Positions 1 to 9,729 of a stretch of 62,000 nt of DNA are shown one piece after another (positions within the stretch are counted from its first letter, which is position 1; every line of letters begins with the position of its first letter). A program made the translations under genes and the position numbers. The stretch is taken from NCBI GenBank assembly GCA_009746045.1, contig RPFO01000253.1, positions 1,562,888 to 1,624,887 of the forward strand. Direction: 5' to 3'. Source of the stretch: Mesostigma viride (taxonomy: Eukaryota > Streptophyta > Mesostigmatophyceae > Mesostigmatales > Mesostigmataceae). The notes under the pieces are model-generated. The model had not been told where the DNA came from, ran no database searches, and was given only the letters and a program-made list of their open reading frames with translations.

Positions 1-640
1 ACAAAAGAGCGGTTCTTCACCACCCTAAAGGATAGTGGCGCCCTTACACAGCTTAGAAAATGGACAGTAACGTCCACAGGGTTCACGCACGACGCGTAGC
101 GCACGACAAGGGTCGAGACCCTAAGACTCTACACTCTCAACCTAGGCGTGCCGTGCGGGTAACTACACTAGTCCATCAACTGCGATCACGCTCCCCTAGC
201 ACTGCCTTGACGCTGTGACTGGATTCTGGCGAGCACACGGGGAACAATTTCTCGTTGCTTGGTTAAAGTAAGCCCATCGGCCACTGCAAGGCAAGCAGAC
301 CCTGATATTGTGACCATCTTGATATCTAATGCATGACACCACACGAACAAGCAGGGGATAGAGAGACAAGAGTTTCATGTTTGCTTTTAAGGGCGGGACA
401 TGCCCCTGGCCTACCAGCAGAAAGCAGGCATTGCCAGGGGTCAGTTTCCCAATACGAGCACTGGCACTGGAAACTAGGCCCACGACTTTGCTGAGGTGGG
501 CCTCCACAGAACGAACTTCCTACAACCTCCCGAGCAAAACCAAGGGCATCGCAGTTCAGGATGTGTTCGAAGCTACCAGAGGATCATCTATAAAGAAATC
601 TACGTCAGTCCATCCGAGGTGAGTAATGAACCGAACTAAC
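1..640. other. No recognisable exon; probable intron of thioredoxin reductase gene
   Basis: No open frame here resembles the segment that should follow exon 2 of the thioredoxin reductase gene on the minus strand. That segment would carry the CxxC redox centre. The stretch is therefore probably intronic, with the next exon beyond the left edge. Only short overlapping frames without family resemblance are present. Confidence 0.4.
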
Positions 641-933
641 TGAACTGAACTGAACTGAACTGAACTGAACTGAACTGAACTGAACTGAACTGAACTGAAC
701 TGAACTGAACTGAACTGAACTGAACTGAACTGAACTGAACTGAACTGAACTGAACTGAACTGAACTGAACTGAACTGAACTGAACTGAACTGAACTGAAC
801 TGAACTGAACTGAACTGAACTGAACTGAACTGAACTGAACTGAACTGAACTGAACTGAACTGAACTGAACTGAACTGAACTGAACTGAACTGAACTGAAC
901 TGAACTGAACTGAACTGAACTGAACTGAACTGA
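641..933. repeat. (TGAAC)n pentanucleotide array, about 58 copies
   Basis: A perfect 5-bp tandem repeat with essentially no interruptions. It lies in the intron after exon 2 of the thioredoxin reductase gene and stops 26 bp from that exon's splice donor. On the minus strand it reads GTTCA and stays open in translation, which produces a spurious Ser-Val-Gln-Phe-Ser repeat protein. Confidence 0.97.
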
Positions 934-960
934 GCCAGCGGACACCGCGGCGGTCCTCAC

Positions 961-2900
961 CGCCGTGTAGTCGACCCCCTCCTCGGTGGTGGCCACAAAG
1001 GGTGTCGTTGCCAGCTTCACCGACGCAATGGTCTCAGTGAGGATGTCCGCCCCGCAGCGCAGCGAGTGAGCCCGGAAGCGCTGTGTGAGCTCATAGCCGT
1101 CGATTGGGTCCGGGTAGGAAGGGAAGTTCTCAACCTCCGTGGTGGTGGTCAGCTGGCCGCCCGCCGGCACGCCTGGTGGGGGGGGAAATGAATGGGGTGG
1201 TGGGAGGAGGGGCAAGGAGATGCGCTGGCAAGGGTGTGGGGTGTAACTGGGGTGGGGTGTGCGAGGGAAGCTTTGGGCAGAGATGTGGCAAAACTTTAGG
1301 CAGAAATGTGGCGAAACTGGTGGGCGCGTGGGCGAAGGCATGGGCAAGCATGAGGGCAAGCATAAGGGCAAGCACAAGGGCAAGCATGTGGAGAAGGATG
1401 TGGGCAAAGATGTGGCAGCTCTTCGTGACAGATGGCACCCGTGGGTGGAAAGGGATGGCATCGGTTGGGTTGGAAGACGTCGCAGATGTGAGGCAACTGG
1501 GGGGGGGGACAGATCACAGCAGGCAGTCATACGTGGCGAATTGCAGGCTGACATGACCAAGTGGCCGGACAGTAGCAATGAAAAGCGGGGGGTCAGGTTG
1601 CTCTTCAAGCGAGGCGGCACACAGGACGGGATGCTCACCGAGGGGTTGGCGGTGATTGCCCACAAGCAAAACACTAGGTACATGTAGCCTGCATGGCTTA
1701 CACATGCACACCACGCGTTGGGATGGACACAAAGATCCCGTGCGCCATCACAAGCAACGTGCGTACTGTGTTGGCCATGCCCCATGCACCAGCACAAACA
1801 ATGTGCTGTGTTGGCCATGCTTCCATGTGCGTCTACAGCGCAGCGTCCGTTTCTCAAGGGGGGGATTCCCTTATCCTAGCTGCATAATCGTGCAAACCGT
1901 GGCCTGCCAGAACCATGGCTATCAATATGCATTAGTTAAAGGCATGGCAATAGGCTAACCACGGCCTGCCAGAACCATGGCTATCCATATGCATTAGATA
2001 TAGGCATGGCAATAGGCTAACCATCGCCTGCCAGAGCTATGGCGCCACTGTGTGTGTATCACTGGCGCACGCAAAAGTAGCGGGGAAGCGATCGAAGCCA
2101 CGCGTACCAACACAAGGATATCCTAATGCTAGCAAAGCCATCTGGGCCAGACAGAAAGGCCGCGTGCACCATGTTGTGGTGGTCATGCCCCATGCACCGC
2201 AGCAATGGTCCAGCAAGGCCACATGGGCAACTGCCCGGCCACATAAGCGGGGGCGATGCGTATGAATGCTGGCACTCTTCCGCACAGGGCTGCCAATACG
2301 AGTCGCGGCTGCGGCTGATGCATCAGCGACGTGGCAGGCACAGCAAGCGTTCCATCGCACAGTACCGTCCCCGCGGTCGTGCTTACGGTTGCAGCCCCTT
2401 GAGGTTGACCCTTAGCTAGCCAGCGCGACACGGGCAGGTCTATTCATTCAGTCAGTCAGTCACGTGCATCCGTTGGCAGATATACGTTCCCTTTCATGAA
2501 AACCGACATGCCGAACACACCCCGACGTTTCAAGCAAGTCATATCAGCTGTGACTTGTACGGATGGGGAAAGGATCTTTACGCAAGGGAATGCACGACGA
2601 AACTCTGGAGGGGTTCGCGCCCAGACACTAACCTCCAGCCATCATGCCTTCGAACAGAAGGGGCTTTAGAAGCGCCCTGCCCGTGTAGACGGCGGCCGTG
2701 TGCGCAGCCGGGCCAGAACCGATAATAATTACTTTTCTGTGCCGCCCATCGTCGGGCCTGGTGTCGGCTGCGGTGGTTGCATAGGGTGCCTGGCCATACA
2801 TGTGGTTTCCAGGCTCAGGTGCTGTGCGGGTGTAATTTCCGACTGTTAGTGCTCGCGACAGCGAGGAAATTCGTCGAGCTACCGACGCAGCTGTACGCAT
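961..2900 (-). CDS. NADPH-dependent thioredoxin reductase, 5' part (exons 1-2; gene continues left)
   Basis: Exon 1 is 2900-2633 and exon 2 is 1172-961, joined across a 1,460-bp intron (donor GTTAGT, acceptor CCAG). Phase is kept through a split Gly codon. Exon 1 starts with a Ser/Arg/Ala-rich leader of about 40 residues that looks like an organelle-targeting peptide, then the FAD-binding motif [16 protein letters not shown]. Exon 2 continues with [14 protein letters not shown] and the conserved region up to the donor GTGAGG. This order is diagnostic of low-molecular-weight thioredoxin reductase (NTR), the FAD enzyme that reduces thioredoxin with NADPH. The CxxC centre and the NADPH-binding domain are not in the window. 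The start at 2900 is the first ATG in frame; the frame extends upstream only through a TTG. It is not possible to say whether a thioredoxin domain is fused at the C-terminus (NTRC type). Confidence 0.85.
1339..1390. repeat. Short 12-bp minisatellite in thioredoxin reductase intron 1
   Basis: About four copies of a unit near AGGGCAAGCATA sit inside intron 1. No coding meaning is apparent. Confidence 0.7.
1898..2042. repeat. Tandem ~62-bp repeat, about 2.3 copies
   Basis: The segment containing GGCCTGCCAGAACCATGGCT and CATGGCAATAGGCTAACCA is repeated head to tail, with the third copy truncated at CGCCTGCCAGAGCTATGG. It is intronic to the thioredoxin reductase gene. Confidence 0.8.
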
Positions 2901-3722
2901 GCTGGCGAGCTGGCTACAAATCAACTTTTAGAAAGCAGCGCTCCCCTAGGACCGAGGTCATGCGGCCACACTAGTTTCCTGCACAATGCGGTTGGGGATT
3001 TGCGGCCAAGATGTTGGTATCGGATTGCGTTTCATCTATGTTCTGCACATGGCAGATTGGAAACATCCCATATCGGCCCGAAGGAACTGGGAACTGGGAA
3101 GCTGCAGGCCCATTATTAACACAAGATGGTCAGAAAGTCGTCACGCGCCCCTTTGCACGCAGTGGGAGAATTCGCAGAAAACACAAGTACGTTGCCATCT
3201 GTTGTACCAGAATTGACTATGGACACGTGGCACGTGCCCTTTGCGATCGCGCGAGCATTGCCCGCCTGTTCGTGCCACGTGACAGCAGCAGAAACTGGAA
3301 ACATACCACGACGAACCACGACATCCTTGTCGACTGTCGAGTGGACCCGGGTACGAAATAATGAAGGCTGAAGAGTCAAGAGTCAAGGCATGGGCGTCCT
3401 GGTCGGGATCGCTTGTGAGCAGCTCATGCGCTGACCTCATGAACATCTTTTTTTATCCCGAAAGCGTCAGATCGGTTCTTTCAGCCACACGCTCACGTGG
3501 GACCAGGAGTAACCCCTTATGGGTGCGCTTATTGTGCATGTTCTCTCAGCTGGCACGAGCTGGATTTGTTGACATGACAGCAAGGTGGTCTCGGTCTGCC
3601 TTGTTTTCTCTAGGTTGAGCCCGCAGGATACCTCAAGAAACCTTGTTTCTACTGAGTTGTGAAGCTTATAATGCGTGCTTAGGTCAATCGTGCCAGGGCG
3701 TCGCCTTCCGGGTCAGTCGCGT
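2901..3722. other. Divergent intergenic region, no gene recognised
   Basis: This lies between the start of the thioredoxin reductase gene (minus) and the start of the coiled-coil gene (plus), so it should contain both promoters. I see no convincing TATA box or family-like ORF. The frame of the plus-strand gene is open back to 3675 with a possible splice acceptor TTAG at 3679-3682, so a short upstream exon cannot be excluded. Confidence 0.4.
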
Positions 3723-4403
3723 ATGGAGACGCGCAGCAAAACTAGAACACGTTCTGCCCCGTGGGGCACATGGGTGAAATGGGCAAAGTGGGAGGACCTC
3801 TCTTCCGCGGCAGCCTCAGACGCGCAGAGAAGAAGGAGCGACGAAAAGTCGCGCATGCAGCGCGAGTTAGAGGAGAAGCAGCGCAAACTAGCCGAACGCC
3901 GCCGCCTGTGGCTAGAAGACCAAGAGCGCCGTCGGTTGGAACGCATCAAGAAGAACGAGGAAAAGCAGCGTCTGGCGAAGCTGCGAGCCCTGTCGTTAGA
4001 AGAAACGGTCCGCAACATCAGGGAGAATAAGTTGCGGCATGCGGAGCTGGCTGCAAGCAATAAGGACAGTAAACGTGCAACCGGTAGGCCGTCAACGCGC
4101 CCAGCGAACGGGCTTTCGCGTAAGCAGTCCCGCGAACTGGAGCTTAAGTCTCTGCCCGTTAGTAAGGCCCAGAAGGTCACACATGCAAGCGAGCACAACC
4201 CTATCAGCATGCGCCCGTCACCAACTAAGCCCCCAGTGGCACAGCCTGCCCCTCTGGACAAGCCAGCGGCCTCGGTAGCCCCCTCGCAAACAGGAGCCGC
4301 GAGCAAGGAGACACGTTTGCCATGCGCGCCACGCATCAAAGTTGCGCCCGAAACGGCGCGGGTGACCCGGCACCGCAAGCCGGCGATTCCGTTCCATTAC
4401 TAG
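3723..4403 (+). CDS. Charged coiled-coil protein of unknown function
   Basis: A 226-residue intronless ORF from ATG 3723 to TAG 4401-4403. It begins METRSKTRTRSAPWGTW, followed by a tryptophan-containing segment. Roughly residues 30-120 are very rich in Arg, Glu, Lys and Leu with heptad-like spacing, for example RELEEKQRKLAERRRLW and ERRRLERIKKNEEKQRLAK, which predicts a long helical coiled coil. The C-terminal half is Pro/Ala/Ser/Lys-rich and probably disordered. The coding bias and lack of stops over 700 bp support a real gene. I do not recognise the family. Long basic coiled coils of this kind occur in cytoskeleton-associated proteins, but nothing here proves that role. Confidence 0.6.
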   Translation: METRSKTRTRSAPWGTWVKWAKWEDLSSAAASDAQRRRSDEKSRMQRELEEKQRKLAERRRLWLEDQERRRLERIKKNEEKQRLAKLRALSLEETVRNIRENKLRHAELAASNKDSKRATGRPSTRPANGLSRKQSRELELKSLPVSKAQKVTHASEHNPISMRPSPTKPPVAQPAPLDKPAASVAPSQTGAASKETRLPCAPRIKVAPETARVTRHRKPAIPFHY

Positions 4404-5133
4404 CCCTGTACTCGCTAGTGCTAGGTAAGACGCACCCGCCACCATCTTGTGCTCCTGTTTTGTTTCTGTACATTATCATGGCCTTGCTCCGGTTGATTGA
4501 TGCTCACGCCGATGAGTCGTGACAGATGGCGGGTGTACAGTATCACCCATCACTTATTATTGACCTGGCTGGATGCTCCCGTTTGGTTCATGGCTAGTTG
4601 TTCGCTGCTCTCTAATACACTGCATGCTGATTGTTACTATGTTGTGTACTCAACTGACTTGGGATGCAGTGCTATTGAGCGACCATGCCGCGTCAAATAT
4701 ATGCTGCGGCACGTACTGCGAAATCCCCCTTTGAATCGGAAAGTGATGAGATACTGATTCGGGATCATGAGGCCGATGCATGTCAATGAGACAACCAGCG
4801 CTGCACACCAAGGATTCTCGAGACAACCAGCGTTGTATACAGCTCAAATATATATTTTCATGGATCCAGACCATGGTATAGCAGTCAAGCCTGCCGTTAT
4901 CAAGCTAGCTAGCTAGTAGTACGATCTGTGTTTGTTGATCGATCAAGCTAGCTAGTTATTAATAATCACTTGACTACAAGTAAGGAAGGAAGTAAGTACT
5001 TGCATGTCATGCGCATGGGCATGCCACGGAGTGCTATGCTAGTCTCATTAGAAAAAAATTGCACGAAAGTTACATTTATATAATAATCGTCTGCATCATG
5101 CCCCAACCATATCTGAAGTAGCCAGCCCCTGTG
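4404..5133. other. Intergenic, AT-rich; no gene
   Basis: Contains GCTAGCTA-type runs near 4905-4960. Two short copies of the GAGACAACCAGCG motif lie at about 4786-4798 and 4821-4832. No open frame resembles a known protein. Confidence 0.5.
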
Positions 5134-5330
5134 GGCAAGCCGCCTCCCCCCAAAAGGAGGAGCCGTTTTGATGAGTAGCGTAGATAGGCTTTTCTAGACT
5201 AGATATAGCTTAGAGTTAGGTTAGTTCGATTACGCGGCTTCCTCCACACCACCCATCCAACCTGGAATATGTGCTACATGATCTCCCAACGGAGACATGT
5301 TATAATTTAATTTAATTTAATTTTAATATC
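5134..5330 (+). mobile_element. LINE 3'-end fragment (ORF2 C-terminus, 3' UTR and (TTTAA)n tail)
   Basis: Codons 5134-5178 read GKPPPPKRRSRFDE then stop. This is followed by about 120 bp of 3' UTR and the tail TTTAATTTAATTTAATTTT at about 5303-5325. The same end, with GKPPPPKRRRRFDE, stop and (TTTAA)n, occurs on the opposite strand at 44097-43925. Two independent copies sharing coding end, UTR and simple-repeat tail identify a non-LTR retrotransposon 3' terminus. Confidence 0.75.
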
Positions 5331-5639
5331 TGAAGTGAGACAACTATGCCTGGACGCATGGCGATCCAACGCCGTGGAAGGACTAGGGTAGTTGTCTGAG
5401 AGGAAAGACGTGAAGGCCGTGGGAGCCGCGTGGCTATCTCTAGGAAGACCTGCATGGAGGGAGACGGAGACATATCTGGTTGTCTCTTTGATATCTAGTC
5501 ACAAGAGGGGGATGTAATCATCATCTGAGCTGTCTCACCTAGTACGTCCTCTACTGTTGGTGGACGAGGCGGTTATTTAGGGGCTGCCGGCTATTAATTA
5601 ATTAAAAGAACATACATGTGATCATATATTATTTGACGA

Positions 5640-6060
5640 CGTACCTTGAAGCTAGAGGTCGATCGCGTTTGACAGTCTGGTCTGGGGCAGGGCGGGGTTG
5701 CTCATGCACCAGCGAGGTCGCAGCAGTGCTCGCGGTGGAGCTGTGCCCATGGATGCAGCAGGCCACTGATACCAATCCGGGTCGTCATGTCGTCCTCGCG
5801 CAGTCCGGGAGCCAGCTGCCGAGCTCAGTCAGCTCTGAGCACAGCTTCGGAAGCCTGGCCACCAGCTTGAAGCGACCGGAAGCGGGGAAGGGCACTGGGG
5901 TGTCGTCTAACAGGCGGAGCTCAGGGGGGCGGGCGGCCAGGCCGAGGGCCATGGCTAAGTTCCGTCTTGGGGCTGATTTCGAGGCCAACAGCCCGGGCGT
6001 CGAGAGCCAGGCAGTCCAACCAAAGTCGGGCAGAAGCCGGCTGCTCAATTATAAGCGTGA
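5640..6060 (-). pseudogene. Degenerate L1-like reverse transcriptase fragment
   Basis: The minus strand encodes, with frame changes, WLDCLALDARAVGLEIS, which matches WLDCLGLEARAVGLEIS in the larger RT remnant at 44.5-45.0 kb (the segment after the catalytic YADD box). It then continues through pieces such as LLDDTPVPF. No intact frame remains. Confidence 0.65.
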
Positions 6061-6063
6061 TGT

Positions 6064-6305
6064 CAAGGAGACAACCAGCGCAGGCCAGAAATCGGGAGAA
6101 TCCGGACCATGGTAGCTCGAGCCTGCCGTTATCTTGTCCGCGTGTTCGAGTCGTTCAGGATGATGAAGATGAATGGTGATGGAAATGTGTATCCTTGTGC
6201 ATTGAAATTATGGCTGGCTTACATGTAGAGCGACTAGATGACCTAGACGGTGGGGCCGGAAACAGCATGCTTGATCAGGGCGTGTGTTTCGAGCCTAACT
6301 GGCCG
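6064..6305. repeat. Dispersed repeat, long copy 1 (CAAGGAGACAACCAG end)
   Basis: About 240 bp starting CAAGGAGACAACCAGCGCAG. It is closely repeated at 43241-43487, and its first 166 bp recur inverted at 8344-8509. Much shorter pieces anchored at the same end occur at 9507, 14469, 43115 and 52254. The L1-like coding debris lies to its right on the minus strand. The constant end is therefore best read as the 3' terminus of a minus-strand retroposon, though this is inference. Confidence 0.75.
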
Positions 6306-6619
6306 GGAGTGTCTAGTGGTGAGCACCATTGCTGCGATCGCTCTCCGGCCCACCATTTACGAGGAAATACCCGTCGGCATCAATGAGCTCAGCTAGTGAA
6401 TTCCGCTTGTTAGTCGGCCCCCCTTCCCCAGGCTTGTTCTGAATCTCGAGGCCAGGGGCACGGCCAGCAATGCTAGCAAATTAAGCAGGCACGTGCTTGG
6501 CGCACAACATAATCCACTACAATAATATGAACATGTACTGACGTAGGCCGGTGACAGGACGCAGCCCTGCCAGACGCCTGTCTGCAGTGGACATTAATTA
6601 ATCAATTAATTAATTAATT

Positions 6620-6912
6620 AGACTCGTGCTCCCGTTGGGGACTCAGTCACGGAGCATTAACCCGGATGGATGGATGGATGGGTGCAAACAGTCCTACCGG
6701 ACTAATCTATCTACAACATCTATCTACATACATGCAACATCTATCTACAACATCTATCTACAACATCAATCTACAACAACGAGCCTCGTTGTTGTAGCTT
6801 AGACGGTCTAAGCTCTCTACCCTAGGGGACCTGTCTGGCCTGCTTCCCGTATGTTTGCACACGCGGGCGCTTCCCCATGGGAGGCCGGGGGCGTTGTCCT
6901 CTCGCAGTGGAC
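6620..6912. repeat. Dispersed repeat block, paralogue of 42401-42640
   Basis: Begins CTCGTGCTCCCGTTGGGGA after an (ATTA)n run, then (GGAT)n and TCTATCTACAACA repeats. It ends in a block containing CCTAGGGG, TGCTTCCCG, CACACGCGG and CTTCCCCA. The same order of motifs occurs at 42401-42640, so this is a second-level dispersed repeat. Confidence 0.6.
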
Positions 6913-7130
6913 ATGGCGGGGTATCGCCGTGCATGTTGAGTGTGCATCGAGGTGGTCGACCCCTCATACAGCGAGCGGATGACAGCAATCAGGGGGGTGG
7001 GGACGCGAGCGCGGGCGAGAACGGCCCAAAGAGCGTCCCAGAGCTATAGAACAGAGTCGAATGCCTTGATAAAGTCGACGAAGACTGAAGATGGCGGGAA
7101 ACTCGCCAGGCTGCAGGAGTGCGATTTCCT
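6850..7130 (-). pseudogene. Degenerate L1-like reverse transcriptase fragment (fingers/palm part)
   Basis: The minus strand contains FIKAFDS, typical of the RT segment 'DFxKAFDS', followed by a degraded stretch corresponding to the 'YEGSTP' region seen in the related copy near 45.6 kb. Frames are broken. It forms one remnant with the ORF to its right. Confidence 0.55.
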
Positions 7131-7159
7131 CAATGAGGCGGCGCGCGGCGAAGATGGCC

Positions 7160-7644
7160 ATCAAATCTCACCAAGAAGGCCCATGCGTGCAAGGATTTTG
7201 CTCTCAAACGCACGTGCAAGCGTCTTGGAATTCTCCCCTTCCTCCATGTCGAAGTTCTTGAGTATGGCGTTGAGGCTGCGCTTGGCGAGCTCGGCCTCCT
7301 CGCGGAGGTCAAGCGTCTGCCGTTGGAGCTGGGCTGCGTCGGCGGAGGTGGTGGAGGTGGTATGTTGCTTAAGCATGTCCGCCCAGGTCGTGATTGGAGG
7401 AGCAATGATCGCCGGCCAGGCCAGCAGGGGCTGGCTTGGCGGCAATGTCCTTCACCGCCTGGGCGGTGAGGCCTGCGGTGTTTTGCATGACCTCGATGGC
7501 GATTGCATTGTCTTTAAGGCGCTGGTCAATGTCGAGGAGCTGGGCTTTGATGTCGGCGGTGGAGGTGGAGGTGGCAGTGGAGGTGGAGGCGAGGAGGGTG
7601 GAGGCCGGTGGAGGTGACGGTGGTGGAAAGGTGGGGGAGCTCAT
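7160..7644 (-). pseudogene. ORF1-like coiled-coil fragment of a LINE
   Basis: Two overlapping minus-strand frames (7644-7369 and 7445-7161) together describe a protein with a Pro/Ser/Thr-rich start (MSSPTFPPPSPPPAS) and a long helical segment including LLDIDQRLKDNAIAIEVMQN and LREEAELAKRSLNAILKNFD. A short Pro/Ser leader plus coiled coil upstream of RT debris fits an L1 ORF1/gag-like protein. The frame change between them marks it as broken. Confidence 0.45.
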
Positions 7645-8199
7645 GCAGTAGCCAGCGTGCCGCCCATTGCCGCCACATCTGCGGCAAGGGGGGTCACGTG
7701 CTGCTGGAAGGCTTCCGTGAGGATGGAACGGTATGTAGTCGCTCTACACGTAATTAATTAATTATCAACATCACTCCGTTGGGAGTAGATGTAGCACATA
7801 GCCCTGAGAAGGGGCATATGGCTTTTAATACATTCTAGGCTACTTCATGCAAGGGTGGGAATGTAAGCTACCCCTGCTCTAGGTGCACCAGGGCACCCGC
7901 ACCCTCATGGTCTATCACGCTATGCCCGGGTAAGGGGGGAGCATGCCTGTGAGGGGGAAGATCATCATGGCTATACAAAAACTAGAGCGTGGCATCTCAG
8001 CAGAGAGCAGCTCTCTGCATGGGCACAGCATTACTAAATAAAACTAGGCATCGTCTGGAGTGTGGCTCATCATAGGCACACATGTACATGATTAAATAAA
8101 GCGCGTGGCTTAGCTGGAATAGGGCCTCTAGGAGGCGTACATGTACATGGCCACGGTCTATCTATTCTACACTACTACTGCTGTATTCCCCTAAGCTGG

Positions 8200-8343
8200 G
8201 GCGTCTGGAGTCGCTGGGGCCGCGGGGGTCGCCTGCCAGGGCTTGTGGCCGACGTAGATGGCCGCCCCCTTCCAGTACACCGGCTGCCCCGCCTTGGTCT
8301 GCCGGAGCTGGAGGTAGGTCGGCCATAGCTCCCGTCGCCGTTG
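8200..8343 (-). pseudogene. LINE ORF1 C-terminus fragment
   Basis: The minus strand reads LWPTYLQLRQTKAGQPVYWK followed by GAAIYVGHKPWQ and a Pro/Ala tail to a stop. The pattern LWP-x-L-x(3)-R-x-x-G-x-x-A/V-x-x-x-G/K-x-x-L/I-Y-V is typical of algal L1 ORF1 C-termini from general knowledge. It directly abuts the inverted repeat copy at 8344. Confidence 0.5.
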
Positions 8344-8509
8344 TCTACACGTAAGCCAGCCATAATTTCAATGCACAAGGATACACCTTTCCATCACCAT
8401 TCATCTTCATCATCCTGAACGACTCGAACACGCGGACAAGATAACGGCAGGCTCGAGCTACCATGGTCCGGATTCTCCCGATTTCTGGCCTGCGCTGGTT
8501 GTCTCCTTG
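8344..8509. repeat. Dispersed repeat, inverted copy (166 bp)
   Basis: Near-exact reverse complement of 6064-6228, ending TGGTTGTCTCCTTG at 8509. With 6064-6228 it forms a 166-bp inverted pair about 2.1 kb apart. Confidence 0.85.
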
Positions 8510-8554
8510 GTATGTGGCTGCGGAGATGGTGGGGGCCCAGATCTTGCCGTCAGA

Positions 8555-9009
8555 CTTCTTGAGGAGTGAGGTGCTGAAGGTCAGGCCGGTTGTAGTGGAG
8601 GCCCCTCAGCAGCAGATCTCGGCTTTGAAGCCTGCGGCCATCTGGCTCGAGAAGGCGATTGATGCTGTGAAGGTGGAGGCACAGCTCAAGGAGCGAGGCG
8701 TAATCCCCGAAGAAAATGCACTCCAGAGCAGTGCACGGGGCAATGTTGTACCAGTCGTAATCGTCGACATTGAAGGTTTTTAGCTTGAAACGCGGTTCGC
8801 GTGGAAAGGATGAGCGGCTGCGTTTATAATAGCTAGGTTCTGGCGATGCCGATGGCCGAGGCCGCGGAGGAGTGAACCACTAACGCTTGGCTAGGGGCAC
8901 CGTGGCCTGCGACGCCGGGAGGCGAAGCTGCAGCCGGAGCTGCAGGCGCATTTGCTTGGCTCATCGCAGTTTCCAAACTGCGATTCGTCGAGGTGCGTTT
9001 GCTCGACAT
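8555..9009 (-). other. Two adjoining unrecognised minus-strand ORFs
   Basis: 9009-8833 is an ATG-initiated 58-residue frame with an Ala/Pro-rich middle. 8883-8555 is an overlapping stop-to-stop frame containing FKLKTFNVDDYDWYNIAPC and DYASLLELCLHLHSINRLL, which looks like real protein with aromatic and acidic residues and a helical tail. A single frameshift would join them. I do not recognise the product. It sits among retroposon debris, so a fragment of a mobile-element or captured gene is the likeliest reading. Confidence 0.3.
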
Positions 9010-9506
9010 AATATTGCGTAAATGCTTCGGAAAATTATAGCAGCATGTGCGTCGTAGAAAGGCGCGTCGATTGTGATATTCACGGCTAAATTCGGTGCTC
9101 AAACGTGAAAGTTATGAGCTCCGCCATCAGCCATGGCTACCTCGTGGCTCGTGGGCAGCGCTGGCTCGGAAAAGATATGTATATTTGAAAGCATCCATCG
9201 GCTCCGTGACTCCCCAGCGGGAGCAGGCAATTAATTGCTCCCCGACGGGAGCAATTAATTAATATTTGAAAGGGCACAGCGTGCCCCTAGGGCGTCTACA
9301 TTGCGTTTCGCAAACCATATTGTGCACCGATTTTCAAGTTCGTAGTGGTTGGTATAACTTCGGTCCGTGCGGTCCAAATCACTCAGTACCATGAAGAGGG
9401 TTTCCAGCCAGCGCCACGCGGGAAAAGTTTGATGTGAGAATCGTCCAGGCATATTTGTCTCACTTCATAGAAAAGATCTCGACTCCAAAGTGAGCGGCTT
9501 GCATGT

Positions 9507-9532
9507 CAATGAGACAACCAGCGCAGGCCAGC
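9507..9532. mobile_element. 26-bp micro-insertion of the CAAxGAGACAACCAG end with 7-bp TSD
   Basis: The core CAATGAGACAACCAGCGCAG plus six bases is flanked by TGCATGT at 9500-9506 and again at 9533-9539. Confidence 0.65.
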
Positions 9533-9605
9533 TGCATGTGCTGCTTACGCGCAGGCTCGATTGCCAAAAAACTGGAATGCAAGTTCACTGGCGTCCGCAA
9601 AGAAT

Positions 9606-9611
9606 TTTATT
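9606..9611 (-). terminator. Polyadenylation signal AATAAA of the helicase gene
   Basis: AATAAA on the minus strand lies 119 bp downstream of the helicase stop codon. The canonical hexamer, rather than TGTAA, is informative about lineage. Confidence 0.6.
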
Positions 9612-9729
9612 GCGGCATGTGATTTTTATAACAAATTATGAAACTCGTATTGAAATTCCATATTCCCAGCAAGAACTCCAGTGTCCACGGAACATCAAAA
9701 CAACATCTGCCAGGCCTATATCAGGACGT

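Noticed and set aside
556-1857. 433-residue minus-strand ORF with a Ser-Val-Gln-Phe-Ser repeat
   Set aside because: It is translation of the (TGAAC)n array joined to thioredoxin reductase exon 2 and intron sequence. Only the exon 2 part is coding.
6064-6305. tRNA-derived SINE because of a B-box-like GTTCGAGTC at 6144-6152
   Set aside because: The constant end and 5'-truncation pattern put the element's 3' end at CAAGGAGAC, so the B-box-like sequence would be on the wrong strand for its promoter.
6064-8509. Simple cut-and-paste transposon with 166-bp terminal inverted repeats
   Set aside because: The same end occurs elsewhere singly with variable truncation and target duplications, which fits retroposition; no transposase or flanking duplication was found here.
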